Shown piece after piece: positions 51,582 through 61,596 of a DNA stretch of 64,000 nt (positions within the stretch are counted from its first letter, which is position 1; each line of letters starts with the position of its first letter). The notes below the pieces were generated by a model. That model ran no database searches. It worked only from the letters and a program-made list of their open reading frames with translations, and had not been told where the DNA came from. The stretch spans positions 110,885 through 174,884 of the forward strand of contig JBNGIQ010009354.1 in NCBI GenBank assembly GCA_049999765.1, given 5' to 3'. The DNA is from Phaeoceros laevis. Taxonomy: Eukaryota > Anthocerotophyta > Anthocerotopsida > Notothyladales. The position numbers and the translations under genes are program-made.

Positions 51582-53159
51582 ATGATGGGCTCTGGCTGTC
51601 GACGATCGCAACGACTTGCTCTCTCATTACCAATTGTTTTGTTGTTGTTGTTGCTGCAGATCCAACTTCTACTCGAGACACCCATCTGTGAAGCTGGTGC
51701 CGGAAGTGGCTCATTCCCAAGTGCCAACATCGATGCGGCCGCCGGCGTGGGATCAACAGCTCCGCCCGGCGTCCGAGTGGACCTCACTCACAGGGACTCA
51801 GTCTACCAGCCAGCCGGCAGCACCATCACGGCCCTGTGGCGGCAGAGAGTGAAGCGCAGCATCTTGCGAGCCGCAACGCTCACCGGCTCCGAGGAAGGCG
51901 ACCCGGACGGCGCCGGCGCGTTCCCCCCCAGCGGCAGCTACCAGACGCCCGTGGCGGCGGCCAGCGGGGAGTACCTGGCCAAGCTCTCCATCGGCACGCC
52001 CGCGCAGAGCTTCAACACCATCCTCGACACCGGCAGCGACCTCACATGGCTCCAATCCGACCCCTGCCGCCGCTGCTACGCCCAAAATGAGCCGCACTTC
52101 AAGCCCGCCGCCTCCTCCACCTTCCGCCTCTTCGGCTGCCGCTCTGCCCAGTGCGCGGAGCTCCCCCTCNNNNNNNNNNNNNNNNNNNNNNNNNNNNNNN
52201 NNNNNNNNNNNNNNNNNNNNNNNNNNNNNNNNNNNNNNNNNNNNNNNNNNNNNNNNNNNNNNNNNNNNNAGCTCCCCCTCGCCCGCTGCGAGAGCGACGG
52301 CGCCTGCAACTACGCCTACCAATACGGCGACGGCTCCTTCACCATCGGCAACTACTCCTCGGACACCCTCACCTTGGCGGCATCGTCGGGCCAGCAGGAG
52401 CTCTTCCCGGGCTTCCGATTCGGGTGCGGATTCAACAACCGCGGCACGTTCCGGTTCGCAGGCGGGCTGCTGGGCCTCGGCCGGGGCTCCTTCTCCTTCA
52501 CCTCGCAGCTGGGGGCCAGCTTCGGCTCCCAATTCTCCTACTGCCTCCTGCCGCTCTCCGACTCCTTCACCGGCAAAACGAGCCCGCTGCTGCTCGGGGG
52601 CGCCGCTGCGGCCACCATGGCCGCCTCCCCGGGCGCGGTGCAGTTCACGCCGCTCCTCTCCAACCCCCGCCGCCCCTCCTTGTACTACCTGGCGATGCAG
52701 GCCGTGCTGGTGGACGGGGTGGAGGTGGCGGTGCCCGCCGGGACGTACGACATCGACGCGGAGGGGAACGGGGGCACCATCATCGACTCCGGCACCACTT
52801 TGACGGGGCTCACGGAGCGGGCGTACCAGCCCGTGCTGGAGGCGGTGAGGGCCAAATCGTCCGGCGTCCCCGCTGCCAACGACACTGCGTTGGGGCTGGA
52901 GCTCTGCTTCGCGGTCGCGGATGGGAAAGAGGGCAAGCTGCCGGAGATCACGCTCGTGTTCCTAGGCGCCAAGCTCGTGCTTCCGGAGGGGAATGCCTTC
53001 GTGTTGGTGGCGGATGGAGTTGTTTGTTGGGCCTTTTTCCGCCTCTCGGCCGATAGTTTCAGCATTTTGGGCAACGTGCAGCAGCAGCAGTTTCAGATTT
53101 TCCACGACCTGCACAACTCGCGGGTCGGGTTTGTACCAGCAGACTGTGAGACGCTATGA
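51582..53159 (+). CDS. Nepenthesin-like aspartic protease (A1B), GC-rich
   Basis: ATG 51582 is followed by a strong signal peptide (LALSLPIVLLLLLLQIQLLL). After a propeptide with a typical VDLTHRDS motif comes YLAKLSIGTP, the first active site DTGSD, a Cys-rich nepenthesin insert (CRRCYAQ...), YQYGDGSFTIGNYSSDTL, GLLGLGRGSFSF and the second active site IIDSGTT. The end is FQIFHDLHNSRVGFVPADC. The gene has no introns. The 100-N gap at 52170-52269 falls between AQCAELPL and ARCESDGACNY; both flanks carry AGCTCCCCCTC, so the two contigs probably overlap and nothing is missing, giving about 488 residues. Secreted plant A1B proteases act in defence, development or cell death; the substrate is unknown. 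Confidence 0.92.
   Translation: MMGSGCRRSQRLALSLPIVLLLLLLQIQLLLETPICEAGAGSGSFPSANIDAAAGVGSTAPPGVRVDLTHRDSVYQPAGSTITALWRQRVKRSILRAATLTGSEEGDPDGAGAFPPSGSYQTPVAAASGEYLAKLSIGTPAQSFNTILDTGSDLTWLQSDPCRRCYAQNEPHFKPAASSTFRLFGCRSAQCAELPLXXXXXXXXXXXXXXXXXXXXXXXXXXXXXXXXXXLPLARCESDGACNYAYQYGDGSFTIGNYSSDTLTLAASSGQQELFPGFRFGCGFNNRGTFRFAGGLLGLGRGSFSFTSQLGASFGSQFSYCLLPLSDSFTGKTSPLLLGGAAAATMAASPGAVQFTPLLSNPRRPSLYYLAMQAVLVDGVEVAVPAGTYDIDAEGNGGTIIDSGTTLTGLTERAYQPVLEAVRAKSSGVPAANDTALGLELCFAVADGKEGKLPEITLVFLGAKLVLPEGNAFVLVADGVVCWAFFRLSADSFSILGNVQQQQFQIFHDLHNSRVGFVPADCETL
52170..52269. other. Assembly gap (100 N), probably artificial
   Basis: The 11 bases AGCTCCCCCTC end the left contig and begin the right contig. 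Collapsing them restores a continuous reading frame and the expected protease sequence. Confidence 0.85.
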
Positions 53160-53170
53160 GGAGATCCATC

Positions 53171-53378
53171 ATTCTGTGTTCTGATACATGGTGGATCAGT
53201 GTCCGCGATCCCTGTCCATGTCTCAGTTCGACAAGGATAGGGTTAAAGCACGTACATTCACCCAAAGAGAAAGACAACAATCTCAGTTTGACGGGGGTAG
53301 AGTTAAAAGCACATTCGCACCCAAGAGAAAGACAATCTCTGCACACGCACCTGGTCACTGGCTAGATCTTCAGTATTC
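53171..53378. repeat. 3' flank duplicated with 14570-14777
   Basis: The sequence starts at the aspartic protease stop region and shares TGGTGGATCAGTGT, the AGAGAAAGA blocks and CACTGGCTAGATCT with the flank of PPR copy A. It begins within 15 bases of the protease stop codon, marking a duplication boundary. Confidence 0.85.
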
Positions 53379-55020
53379 TCACGGTCGACCCTTACAACTG
53401 CAACGCCCGTTTGCGAATCGATGCACACGTTACCCATCCCTTACCACAATGTCTCTCTGTTCAAGCCTTGACATGATTTCCGTGGAGCTGTGGCAGTCGC
53501 TGCACATGCGTAGATTCTTCGTTACCACAAGAGGTGTCCCACTCGGAGTGTTCAACAGACCAAACGCCAGAGCTAGCTTCTCAGCATGCCCACAAAGCAC
53601 ATCTTCCTTTTCCTCCTCACTCAGTGGCTTCAACACCAACTTTGCGTGAGGATCGTGGCCTCCTTCCTGCTTCACACGTGCATTTGTGCTCTCTACCTTA
53701 AGCGCAATATCGCTTCTCGTTTCTCCCACCAGAAATCTGTGTACCTCCTTATCCACCTCAATGCTCGCCACTGCAGGTTTCTTGTTAGCTCCTGCTGCCC
53801 TTCTCTGTGTTTCAATCCTGTCTACATCGCTCCACCTACCCGCATCTGCATAGGCATTGGCCATGAGCACATAAGCAGACGCCATTTGAGGGTCCAGCCT
53901 AACAATGCTTTCAAAACACCACACAGCCCTCTCTATATCCCCGCGACTTTTGCAGGCATTCAACAAAGATGTCAAGCCCACCACATTACTTTGGCCTTCA
54001 CATGATAATAGCATCTTCTCTGCCTCATCTAATTGGTCAGCACGCCCAAGAAGGTCAATCATGCACGTGTGATGCTCAATAGTAAGTTTGATGCCATGCT
54101 GTTCAACCATGGAATCCAACTGTTTGCGACCCTCGTGGACTAGTCCCTCATGACTGCATGATACTAGAAGGCAAGTAAAAGTAACATCATTAGGATGAAC
54201 ACCGGCAACTAACTTCTCCTCAAAAACAAGCTAGTGCCTTGGGACCTTCATCACAAGCACCATACCCAGCGATCAGCGCTGTCCATGTCATCACATCCTT
54301 TGTGGCCATGCTGTCAAAAACATGGCGTGCACCTTCCAGCTCACCACATTTTGCATACATGTCCACCAGGCAGGTGCCAACCACTACGTCATCCAGCAGA
54401 CCTCTTTTGACAATCTTTGAGTGCAGCTCCCTGCCCTTCTGTATGGCACCAGTGCTTGCACACGCCTTCAGAAGGCAAGCAAAAGTAACATCGTTAGCCA
54501 AATTGAGGCCCGCCTCCTCCATTTGTCCATACACAACAAGCGCATCTTGGCCGAGTCCTTGCTGTGCATACCCNNNNNNNNNNNNNNNNNNNNNNNNNNN
54601 NNNNNNNNNNNNNNNNNNNNNNNNNNNNNNNNNNNNNNNNNNNNNNNNNNNNNNNNNNNNNNNNNNNNNNNNNNNNNNNNNNNNNNNNNNNNNNNNNNNN
54701 NNNNNNNNNNNNNNNNNNNNNNNNNNNNNNNNNNNNNNNNNNNNNNNNNNNNNNNNNNNNNNNNNNNNNNNNNNNNNNNNNNNNNNNNNNNNNNNNNNNN
54801 NNNNNNNNNNNNNNNNNNNNNNNNNNNNNNNNNNNNNNNNNNNNNNNNNNNNNNNNNNNNNNNNNNNNNNNNNNNNNNNNNNNNNNNNNNNNNNNNNNNN
54901 NNNNNNNNNNNNNNNNNNNNNNNNNNNNNNNNNNNNNNNNNNNNNNNNNNNNNNNNNNNNNNNNNNNNNNNNNCTGCTAAGCCACAGCACGGCACAAATG
55001 TGCGGCTTGTGTAAATCCAT
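53379..55020 (-). pseudogene. PPR-DYW editing-factor gene with stop, frameshift and gap (copy B)
   Basis: This is the paralogue of 14778-16962, with the same MDLHK start (ATG at 55020) and the same GRP-type end (CSCKGRP). An extra base in an A run (about 54222-54226, five A instead of four) shifts the frame after KALACF. A TAA at 53430-53432 replaces the Tyr codon of copy A inside the DYW domain, removing the HRFANGRCSC zinc part. Between them HAEKLALAFG, CSDCHSS and KKPAVASIEV are intact. A 400-N gap removes most of the PPR tract. It retains CAA where copy A has its nonsense TAA. Its lesions are different from those of A, so the two decayed independently, or some are sequence errors. Confidence 0.85.
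54574..54973. other. Assembly gap (400 N) inside PPR copy B
   Basis: The flanks align to copy A at about 15990 and 16926, about 935 bp apart there. The true missing length may thus be near 0.9 kb, unless copy B has a deletion. Confidence 0.8.
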
Positions 55021-57436
55021 AGCCTCGGAGGCACATTTAACCTCCCCTCCAGCTCCAGGGTGTGGGCCTGCCTCTCAGCTGCTGGCATCTAAAACCGCTG
55101 ATGTTGCATCCCGTTGGTGGTGCGCAACGGTAGGTGGAGGAAATGCGCCATTGCTACCTCTGCAAAAAACTGGAGCACTTGGCTATGGCGGCCCGCGGAC
55201 TGGAAAAAATTATCCAGGTCAAGCGGAGGAGCCACAAGCCACGGTGGCCTGCGGTTTGAACTCACAAGGAAGCACCAGCAGCAGGGACATCTGTCGGAAA
55301 AGTCACGACAGCTGGCCTGGCCTCCCCATTCCAGCCGCGAGGCAGGGCGCCTCCTCCCTCCCAGCCCGCTGGGTACCACCTCCCTCCCTTCGAATGCTGG
55401 GCGCCACTCTGCTGCTAGGCATCTCCTTCCTCCCTGTGCAAGAAGCTGTATGGCGCGCCTGCGGCCCTGCACAACTTCACATTATCAGTAAAAATTTATT
55501 TCGTAAGAATTTACGAAAAAAGCATAGCCTTCAAATGGCCCATTTTATCTAGACGATCTGAATATTGTACAATTTGTACTCGATGGAAACGGTTGCATAC
55601 AAAAATACCATAATCTAATAATTAGATGTGGTAATATGATATTTGATTCTAATTTGATGAAATTTTTGCGTCCATGTCACTAACTATATATATGCACTAT
55701 AAGACTAAGCATATATGTTACCTATATGCTGAAATTGCTGATTATGATACTCATGTGATAAAAATCCATATAGCAACCATAAAAAAACCATATAGTTTTT
55801 CCACTTGTGATTAATGTGGAACTTGTCCGGACATAGGTATGACGTATGTATATATCATCATATACACTATGTACAAAAGCGATACACATACATATATGGA
55901 TTATGTATGAGACACTTGAGTATGGTCCATATATGGATAACATACAACTATCATGAAAAAAAATTACACGGCTTCCGTAGAAGAGCCATATGAAGCGGTT
56001 TCCATACGGCCTCCATATCCATATGAAGTGGTATCCATATGAAGTGGTTTCCATGAAGTGGTTTCCACGTAGAATTATCTTGGCTTGGGGAATTATTATA
56101 GCTTATATGCGGCGCAAGTCTTATCGGCTTGTGCTTTCCCTTCACAATCTCAGAGACCAAAGAGTAATCAAAGTCAAGAGTCAGGATAGATATAGGGCCT
56201 CAATGACTTTGCATGAGCAAGTCAAAGGACTTTGCTACAATGAGTACTCACTCACCCCATACATTTGAAGCGAATATGAGGAGCGTACACACTAAGATGA
56301 AGAGAGAAATGCTTAAGGCATGCAGGGTCGTTGGGAAACCTCAACACACTCCTCTGCTTGAGCATTTAGTCCGTGCCGTCTAACTTTTTTGGTGTATGGA
56401 TTTTAATTCAATATAGTCACTGGCACTTACTACTACAGAACTTCGTACAAAGCTAGAATCTGAAGTGCTATATATCTAGTACTAGCTAGTGCTAATGTTC
56501 TTGCTAGCGAACCACAAGGCTACCCTAGGTGCGCCTAAGCATCCTAGGGCTACTAGCCTGCGAATTCTACCTACTCTACCCCGGAGTCCATGCTCTAGAC
56601 CATTTTATAGGAGACATTTTATAGGAGATTGTTATAATTGCATAGGGCCATCTAATTCTGTCCACATAGAGATAGTACTTCTCTGAGCATATTCGAAGCC
56701 AACACTAGAGCTCACAGACACATAAATCCTTAGGGCAGGTCATTTCGGAGAAAGTGTTGGCATCTTGAGAAACTGGGAACAAAACATACCGATCCATATT
56801 ACAAGCCTTTACTGGTCCTACCTATCTTGGTCATATTGCCTTGCCTGATAGGATGATCCACAGCTACGCCAGCCAAAAAAGAATAGTCTTTTGCGTGTGA
56901 CTTGGAAGCCTATAGGCTATTGCTATAAAAATGTAAATTTGCTATTTCAAGGAGTCTGGACTCTAGAGTCTAGACTCTGCAGCGTCTACACCCGGTACCC
57001 GGTAACAAAAAACTGATGATTATTAACGCGTTTTTATTTTCGTTTTATCTACCTGGCTGGATCAGGCAGGTGCGTTAGGACGGCAGATGAATGGCACAAT
57101 TACGAATACTCAGGAGCGGAAGCTGTTTTATGCCAGATTGGGTGGTGTCTCCAGTGCCACTCGACAACAGGAGCTCCCTCTAGGCCCTCTACGACCAACA
57201 GCTCGGAATTAACAAGTATATTGACTCATTGTACCGACGAGTGTCCAAGTGTGCCACTGATCAGGTCCCATTCAGCTCCTGCTTCCACGCCAGGAACAGG
57301 CAGGCAAACGTAGTTTGGCCTAATCTTCAGGTTAGCCTCAGGGAGCAATGGGGCTCTCATATTGACGACAGTTGCAGCTGCTTTGGCCCCTCCAGCGATA
57401 AGTGCTCACCCGTTAATCATGCCCCCTGCAGGTAAA
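55021..57436. other. AT-rich intergenic region with short repeats
   Basis: 55021-55135 is the 5' flank of PPR copy B, matching that of copy A. 55140-55490 is GC-rich with ORFs on both strands but no recognised domain. 55500-57000 is very AT-rich. It holds a CCATATGAAGTGGTTT tandem array (55986-56070), a duplicated CATTTTATAGGAGA (56599-56630) and a near-perfect palindrome around ACTCTAGAGT (56952-56977). No gene is supported. Confidence 0.5.
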
Positions 57437-59837
57437 TCACCGCTTCAACTTCTTTCGGATGTTGTTGGGAACGGAGTCCACGACCACCTGCAAGGAAGTA
57501 TCACTCCTTAAAAATGCTCTAACGCAATCTCATCAATGGATGGACGGGTGCAGGTAATACGTACTCTTCCGTCATAAGATATTGAAGCAAAAACCCAAGG
57601 ATCCCTCGAACTCCATGCCAGTCCTGCTCACCAGATAAGGAGCACGCAGATAGTCGTCAGGTTCCACAAAGCGATTTTTACCTGCCCTGAAATTGTGGAT
57701 CGAGAGGAGACAAACCATAGACACTATCTTCATGCTCAGTGTGAGAGCGGATCAAAGATTCCAACGGGCCTCGGGGTGATCCGACAGGACTGAAGTAGTG
57801 GATACAAGAAACAGGTCAGATCTCCAGAACTGCAAGGCATTAGGATGTAAGCACCGGATGGGACAAACCAGAACTGGTTAATGCATGAGTACCTCCGAAC
57901 TTTGGAGTCTCCTCCAGGGCTCACCACTTGCCACAAATTCACCACAGCATCTGTGCCTCCACTCTGCCAAACCAGTTAAGATTAGACAGCTTTGCAAACC
58001 CAAGCCACTTCACTTTGCTGTAACCGCAAGAACCCTTACAAGAACAATCTCATCGTATTTCGGATTGTAACGGACTCTGACTGTCCTGCAACACAGACAG
58101 AATCTAGTTCATCTTAACTGAGGACAAAAAAAACACTCAATTTGCAAACATACAGAAAAAGGATGACCATCTCAGACATGTGTGGGAAAGTGTCAACTAC
58201 CAGTGCGAATGGCCTGGAAGCTCCTGCAAGGGCATACCAGGCATCTTTGTGTCCCACAGACGGATTTTGGAATCATCTCCACACGTAACCTGGTTGGTAG
58301 ACAGAAGTTAACGCCAGTCAGAGCCCTCTCTATGCTGGCCTGCCAATAGTCACGCAGAGGAAGGTTAAGAGAGACTTTACAATTATGTTTGCCTTTTTCG
58401 GATTGAAATCAATGTCTCTCACTTGAATTGCATGGGCTTGATCTATCTTTGTGGTTTGCCTGAAAAAACAAAGTGACAACATTATTGCAGGATACGATTT
58501 GGACACTCAAGACAACCTTTACAATTTGTTGAGCCAGTAAGCAAGAAACTGGCGAGCTACACCAAGTAGCCTACTTAGAACTGGCAAGGTAAAGCACCCT
58601 CCCCTTCCCATCCGTTCACTCCCCTTCCACCCAGTATCTGTTCCTGCAATGACAAACACTGGAGAGCTAAAATACCCTTAAAACCTCTTCAAGAAGAAGT
58701 CTATACTTCATTGAGCGCAGGTCCCAAAACTGAACAGATGTCTCGCATGAGGTAGCAACCCGATTGACATCATGTGGATCCCACCGCCCGCCAGCCATGT
58801 ACTGGAGCTCCCCCACCGACGCCTGACAGTTGACCTGCAGTAGCCACCGAATGAGCTCGAGGAGTTTGAGCTGTAGCTAACTTTGCCACTTTGCCAAAGC
58901 CCCAAGCTTGATAGAAAATAGAAAACGGAGAGGTACCTTGGAAACTCTCTGCACAGTGTCCAGATCCCACACATACAAGTTTTCTGCATCTATGCTCAAA
59001 ATTTGTGTGTTCTTTCCTGATGGCCACCAAAGTGTACTGAACGTATTGGAGACAACAGTGAGAAACGGTGTTAATGCGTGCAGATCAGACCCAAGGGATA
59101 CAAAACACAAGCAGGCATGACAGGGCCTTGTTGTTCACCACTTGATAATGGCTTTGTGGCCATCAAGGGCAGCTACTGCTTGCAATTGCGGAGAGCTCCC
59201 AATGCCACCTTTACCCCGATCCGGCATTCTCCAGACCTTGGCGCCAAATTCTCCAGCTGCAAGGTCACAAACAAAGACGAAAAAAAGATGAATCGATTTG
59301 CATCAGCTTTACGGAATTAGGTCAAGGCACCACAAGACCACCTGGATGTAACTCTCCTCTGATCGAAAAACAACGTGTAGGCACCTGAGGCAAAGACCGT
59401 GGAGAATATCTGTGCATCGAAGGGGCAGGCTGCCAGGTCCCAGATTTCTGCAGGGTGAGAATACAGGCCCTCACAGGTGACATCCCCACCATTTTCAGAG
59501 AACTCGATCAAGTGCACCTGCAGTTCACGAAGTACACGTCACCTCGTTTCCGTAGCAAGAAATTCGCAGGCTGACCGCAAAAGGTAACCCAGACGAGAGT
59601 TTTACCTCGTTTTCTTCTCGCAAGGACAAAGTCCCCACCAAAAAGCGTGCACGCTGCAACTCCGCAGCCTGAGCCGCCAAGCACCTCGCCTGTTTGAAAA
59701 GAAAAATTCGAAGATCACTTAGCAATGACGCAATGTGCTCTAAACTCTTTGAGTACGGCATCCCAGCAGCTTCGCCATAGCAGAGTAATATGCACCTGGT
59801 ACTTGACCCCATAGGAGCTCGTGTGCGATCCCTGCAT
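57437..59837 (-). CDS. EIPR1: EARP-interacting protein homologue (EIPR1/TSSC1), WD40 protein
   Basis: Thirteen exons give about 357 residues: 59796-59837, 59606-59689, 59385-59517, 59139-59256, 58937-59036, 58707-58834, 58381-58459, 58201-58289, 58040-58085, 57893-57963, 57716-57789, 57565-57623, 57437-57487. The start is MQGSHTSSYGVKYQ. WD40 blades follow: EGLYSHPAEIWDLAACPFD, LWWPSGKNTQILSIDAENLYVWDL, GRWDPHDVNRVATSCETSVQFWDLRSM, VRDIDFNPKKANIIVTCGDDSKIRLWDT, and finally [27 protein letters not shown] with a basic tail. In animals this protein binds the EARP/GARP tethering complexes at endosomes and helps vesicle traffic; the plant role is presumed similar. Several introns are short (as few as 75 bp). 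Confidence 0.92.
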
Positions 59838-60654
59838 CTTTGCCCCCTCAGGCACTAGAAGACCGACAGCGCTAGAAGCAGCTCACATTGGCTTCGACAG
59901 CCAACACAAACGCTCAGATCCGGTTTGGACAGTTACCCTTGGAATGAGTGGAGGCTCAATTCGAGTTCTTAGTCTAGGATAATTTCGAACTTTTTGTTCT
60001 GTTTTTCGTCAAGGCGTCAAGGAAGGATGCACGACGGTTGTCGAACTTTGTTCAATCAGAAATTGAGAGTCCAGAAGGAGGGTTTATCGAGGAGCGTTTC
60101 TGCTCCGGGAGACCCAAGTTCGAATCCAGCCAGCCCTTACTTGGGCCCTCGAAAGACGCCGAAAAAGATGTACATAAGCAAGCAAATGCAGTATACATAC
60201 TGTATGTGTACCTTTGAAGGAATGAGAGGAGGGCTCACTACGTGGCTGGGGCTGCGGCCACGCAAATGACCAAAGTACCAATAGATTCCTGTCGGGTGTG
60301 GAAGGACGAATACCAGACTACGTGCAGGGGACGAAATAAATGGCGCACCTGTTCGATTATTGCTCCAGTGCGACAAAACCACGAGGCATCCTGGTTGGAA
60401 CTTCGAATTTGGAAGGGCGAAGGTCGGCTACTCTTGCGATGAGAGTGAGAAATGAAAAGAATACAGGAGATTTTGTGCGGGCTGCTGGATGCCAGAGAAT
60501 TGGCTGGCAATCCACTGCCCACGCCATTCAAAAAGAGCGGCTCCGCGGTTCCTCCGAAACTTCTCCGGCGATGGCGCGCCGCTTCTGGGGCGCTGTCAAT
60601 AAGGCTGCGTCATTTGTCACGAATGGCTTCTCAAGAGAATCATTGCTGTGTTGA
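59838..60654. other. Divergent intergenic region, EIPR1 and DUF579
   Basis: This 817-bp region holds both promoters. A segment at about 60090-60130 has tRNA-like pieces (a hairpin GGAGC/GCTCC and AGTTCGAATCC) but does not fold as a tRNA. Short ORFs are not supported. Confidence 0.45.
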
Positions 60655-61596
60655 ATGTTTGCGACGCAATTCCCTCCTACCACAATGTTGCAAAAAGTGG
60701 TGGGCAAGGGCCACAGCTCCGGGCTGCTGTCGTCGCTGCGGAGCGTGAAGAAGGTGCACCAGCTGCGCCTCCTGGTGTTGCCAATCTTCCTTTCGGCAGC
60801 ATTGCTCACCTGGCTGGTGTTCCTGGCCTCCTTCAAGCTCTCCGCCTTGGGCCTTTCCTTGGGCGGGCACAGTCTCCGGCTGCTTCTCCCCGCAGCCACC
60901 GGCGGCGGTGAGGGCGGTGGTAACCCTAGAATCCCCCGGGAGCTGGCCATGGCGCTGCTGCATTTCGCCACCACTTCCGAGGTCCCGCAGCAGAGCAAGG
61001 AGGAGATAAGCGAGGTGCTGAGCGCGCTGCAGGAGCGGGCCCCCTGCAATTTCCTGGTCTACGGGATGTGGCACGACAGCCTCCTGTGGGCATCCTTCAA
61101 CCACGGCGGGAGGACGGTGTTCCTGGATGAGAGCCAGGACTGGATCGACCGGCACCCGCTCCTGGAAAGCTACAAGGTGGACTACAGCACCAGGCTGGGG
61201 GAGGCGGACAGCCTGCTGGAGGCCGCAAGGGATAGCCGCGCAGGGGAATGCCGGCCGCACCAGCCCCTCCAGAGCTCCGCCTGCCCGCTGGCTCTCTCCA
61301 GGCACCTGCCTCAGGAGCTGCTGGCCCTGCAGTGGGATCTCATCCTCATTGACGGGCCTCGCAGCTACAAGAATGCATCCTTTCCGGGGCGGATGAGCCC
61401 CATTTTCACCTCTTCGGTCATGGCCCGCACCCGGACGGCTCCCGGCCATGTCGACGTTTTCCTCCACGACGTCTCTCGCCCCACCGAGAACCAGTACGCG
61501 CAGGAATTTCTGTGCTTGAGCAATGTGGTGAACAAGGTGGGGGATCTCTGGCATTTTCAAATCTGGCCCAGCAGATCCACGCGCTTTTGCAGTTGA
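60655..61596 (+). CDS. DUF579 polysaccharide methyltransferase-like protein
   Basis: An intronless 313-residue ORF from ATG 60655. A single membrane segment (LRLLVLPIFLSAALLTWLVF, about residues 38-57) near the N-terminus predicts a type II Golgi protein. The DUF579 domain follows, with NFLVYGMWHDSLLWASFNHGG, RTVFLDE, DLILIDGPRSY, the GRMSPIFTSSVMAR block, VDVFLHDVSRPTENQYAQEFLC and LWHFQIW. Family members include glucuronoxylan and arabinogalactan 4-O-methyltransferases (GXM, AGM) and the xylan factors IRX15/IRX15L. The G-x-WHDS and DGP elements of the S-adenosylmethionine site are present. Which polysaccharide is the substrate cannot be decided. The N-terminal half is locally GC-rich. Confidence 0.88.
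   Translation: MFATQFPPTTMLQKVVGKGHSSGLLSSLRSVKKVHQLRLLVLPIFLSAALLTWLVFLASFKLSALGLSLGGHSLRLLLPAATGGGEGGGNPRIPRELAMALLHFATTSEVPQQSKEEISEVLSALQERAPCNFLVYGMWHDSLLWASFNHGGRTVFLDESQDWIDRHPLLESYKVDYSTRLGEADSLLEAARDSRAGECRPHQPLQSSACPLALSRHLPQELLALQWDLILIDGPRSYKNASFPGRMSPIFTSSVMARTRTAPGHVDVFLHDVSRPTENQYAQEFLCLSNVVNKVGDLWHFQIWPSRSTRFCS

Noticed and set aside
51798-52532. 244-codon minus-strand ORF and other long ORFs opposite the aspartic protease
   Set aside because: They are shadows of the GC-rich protease reading frame; composition is low-complexity and no domain is visible.
60088-60135. tRNA gene near 60.1 kb
   Set aside because: The T-stem does not pair and no D arm or acceptor stem can be formed; at most a decayed tRNA-like fragment.
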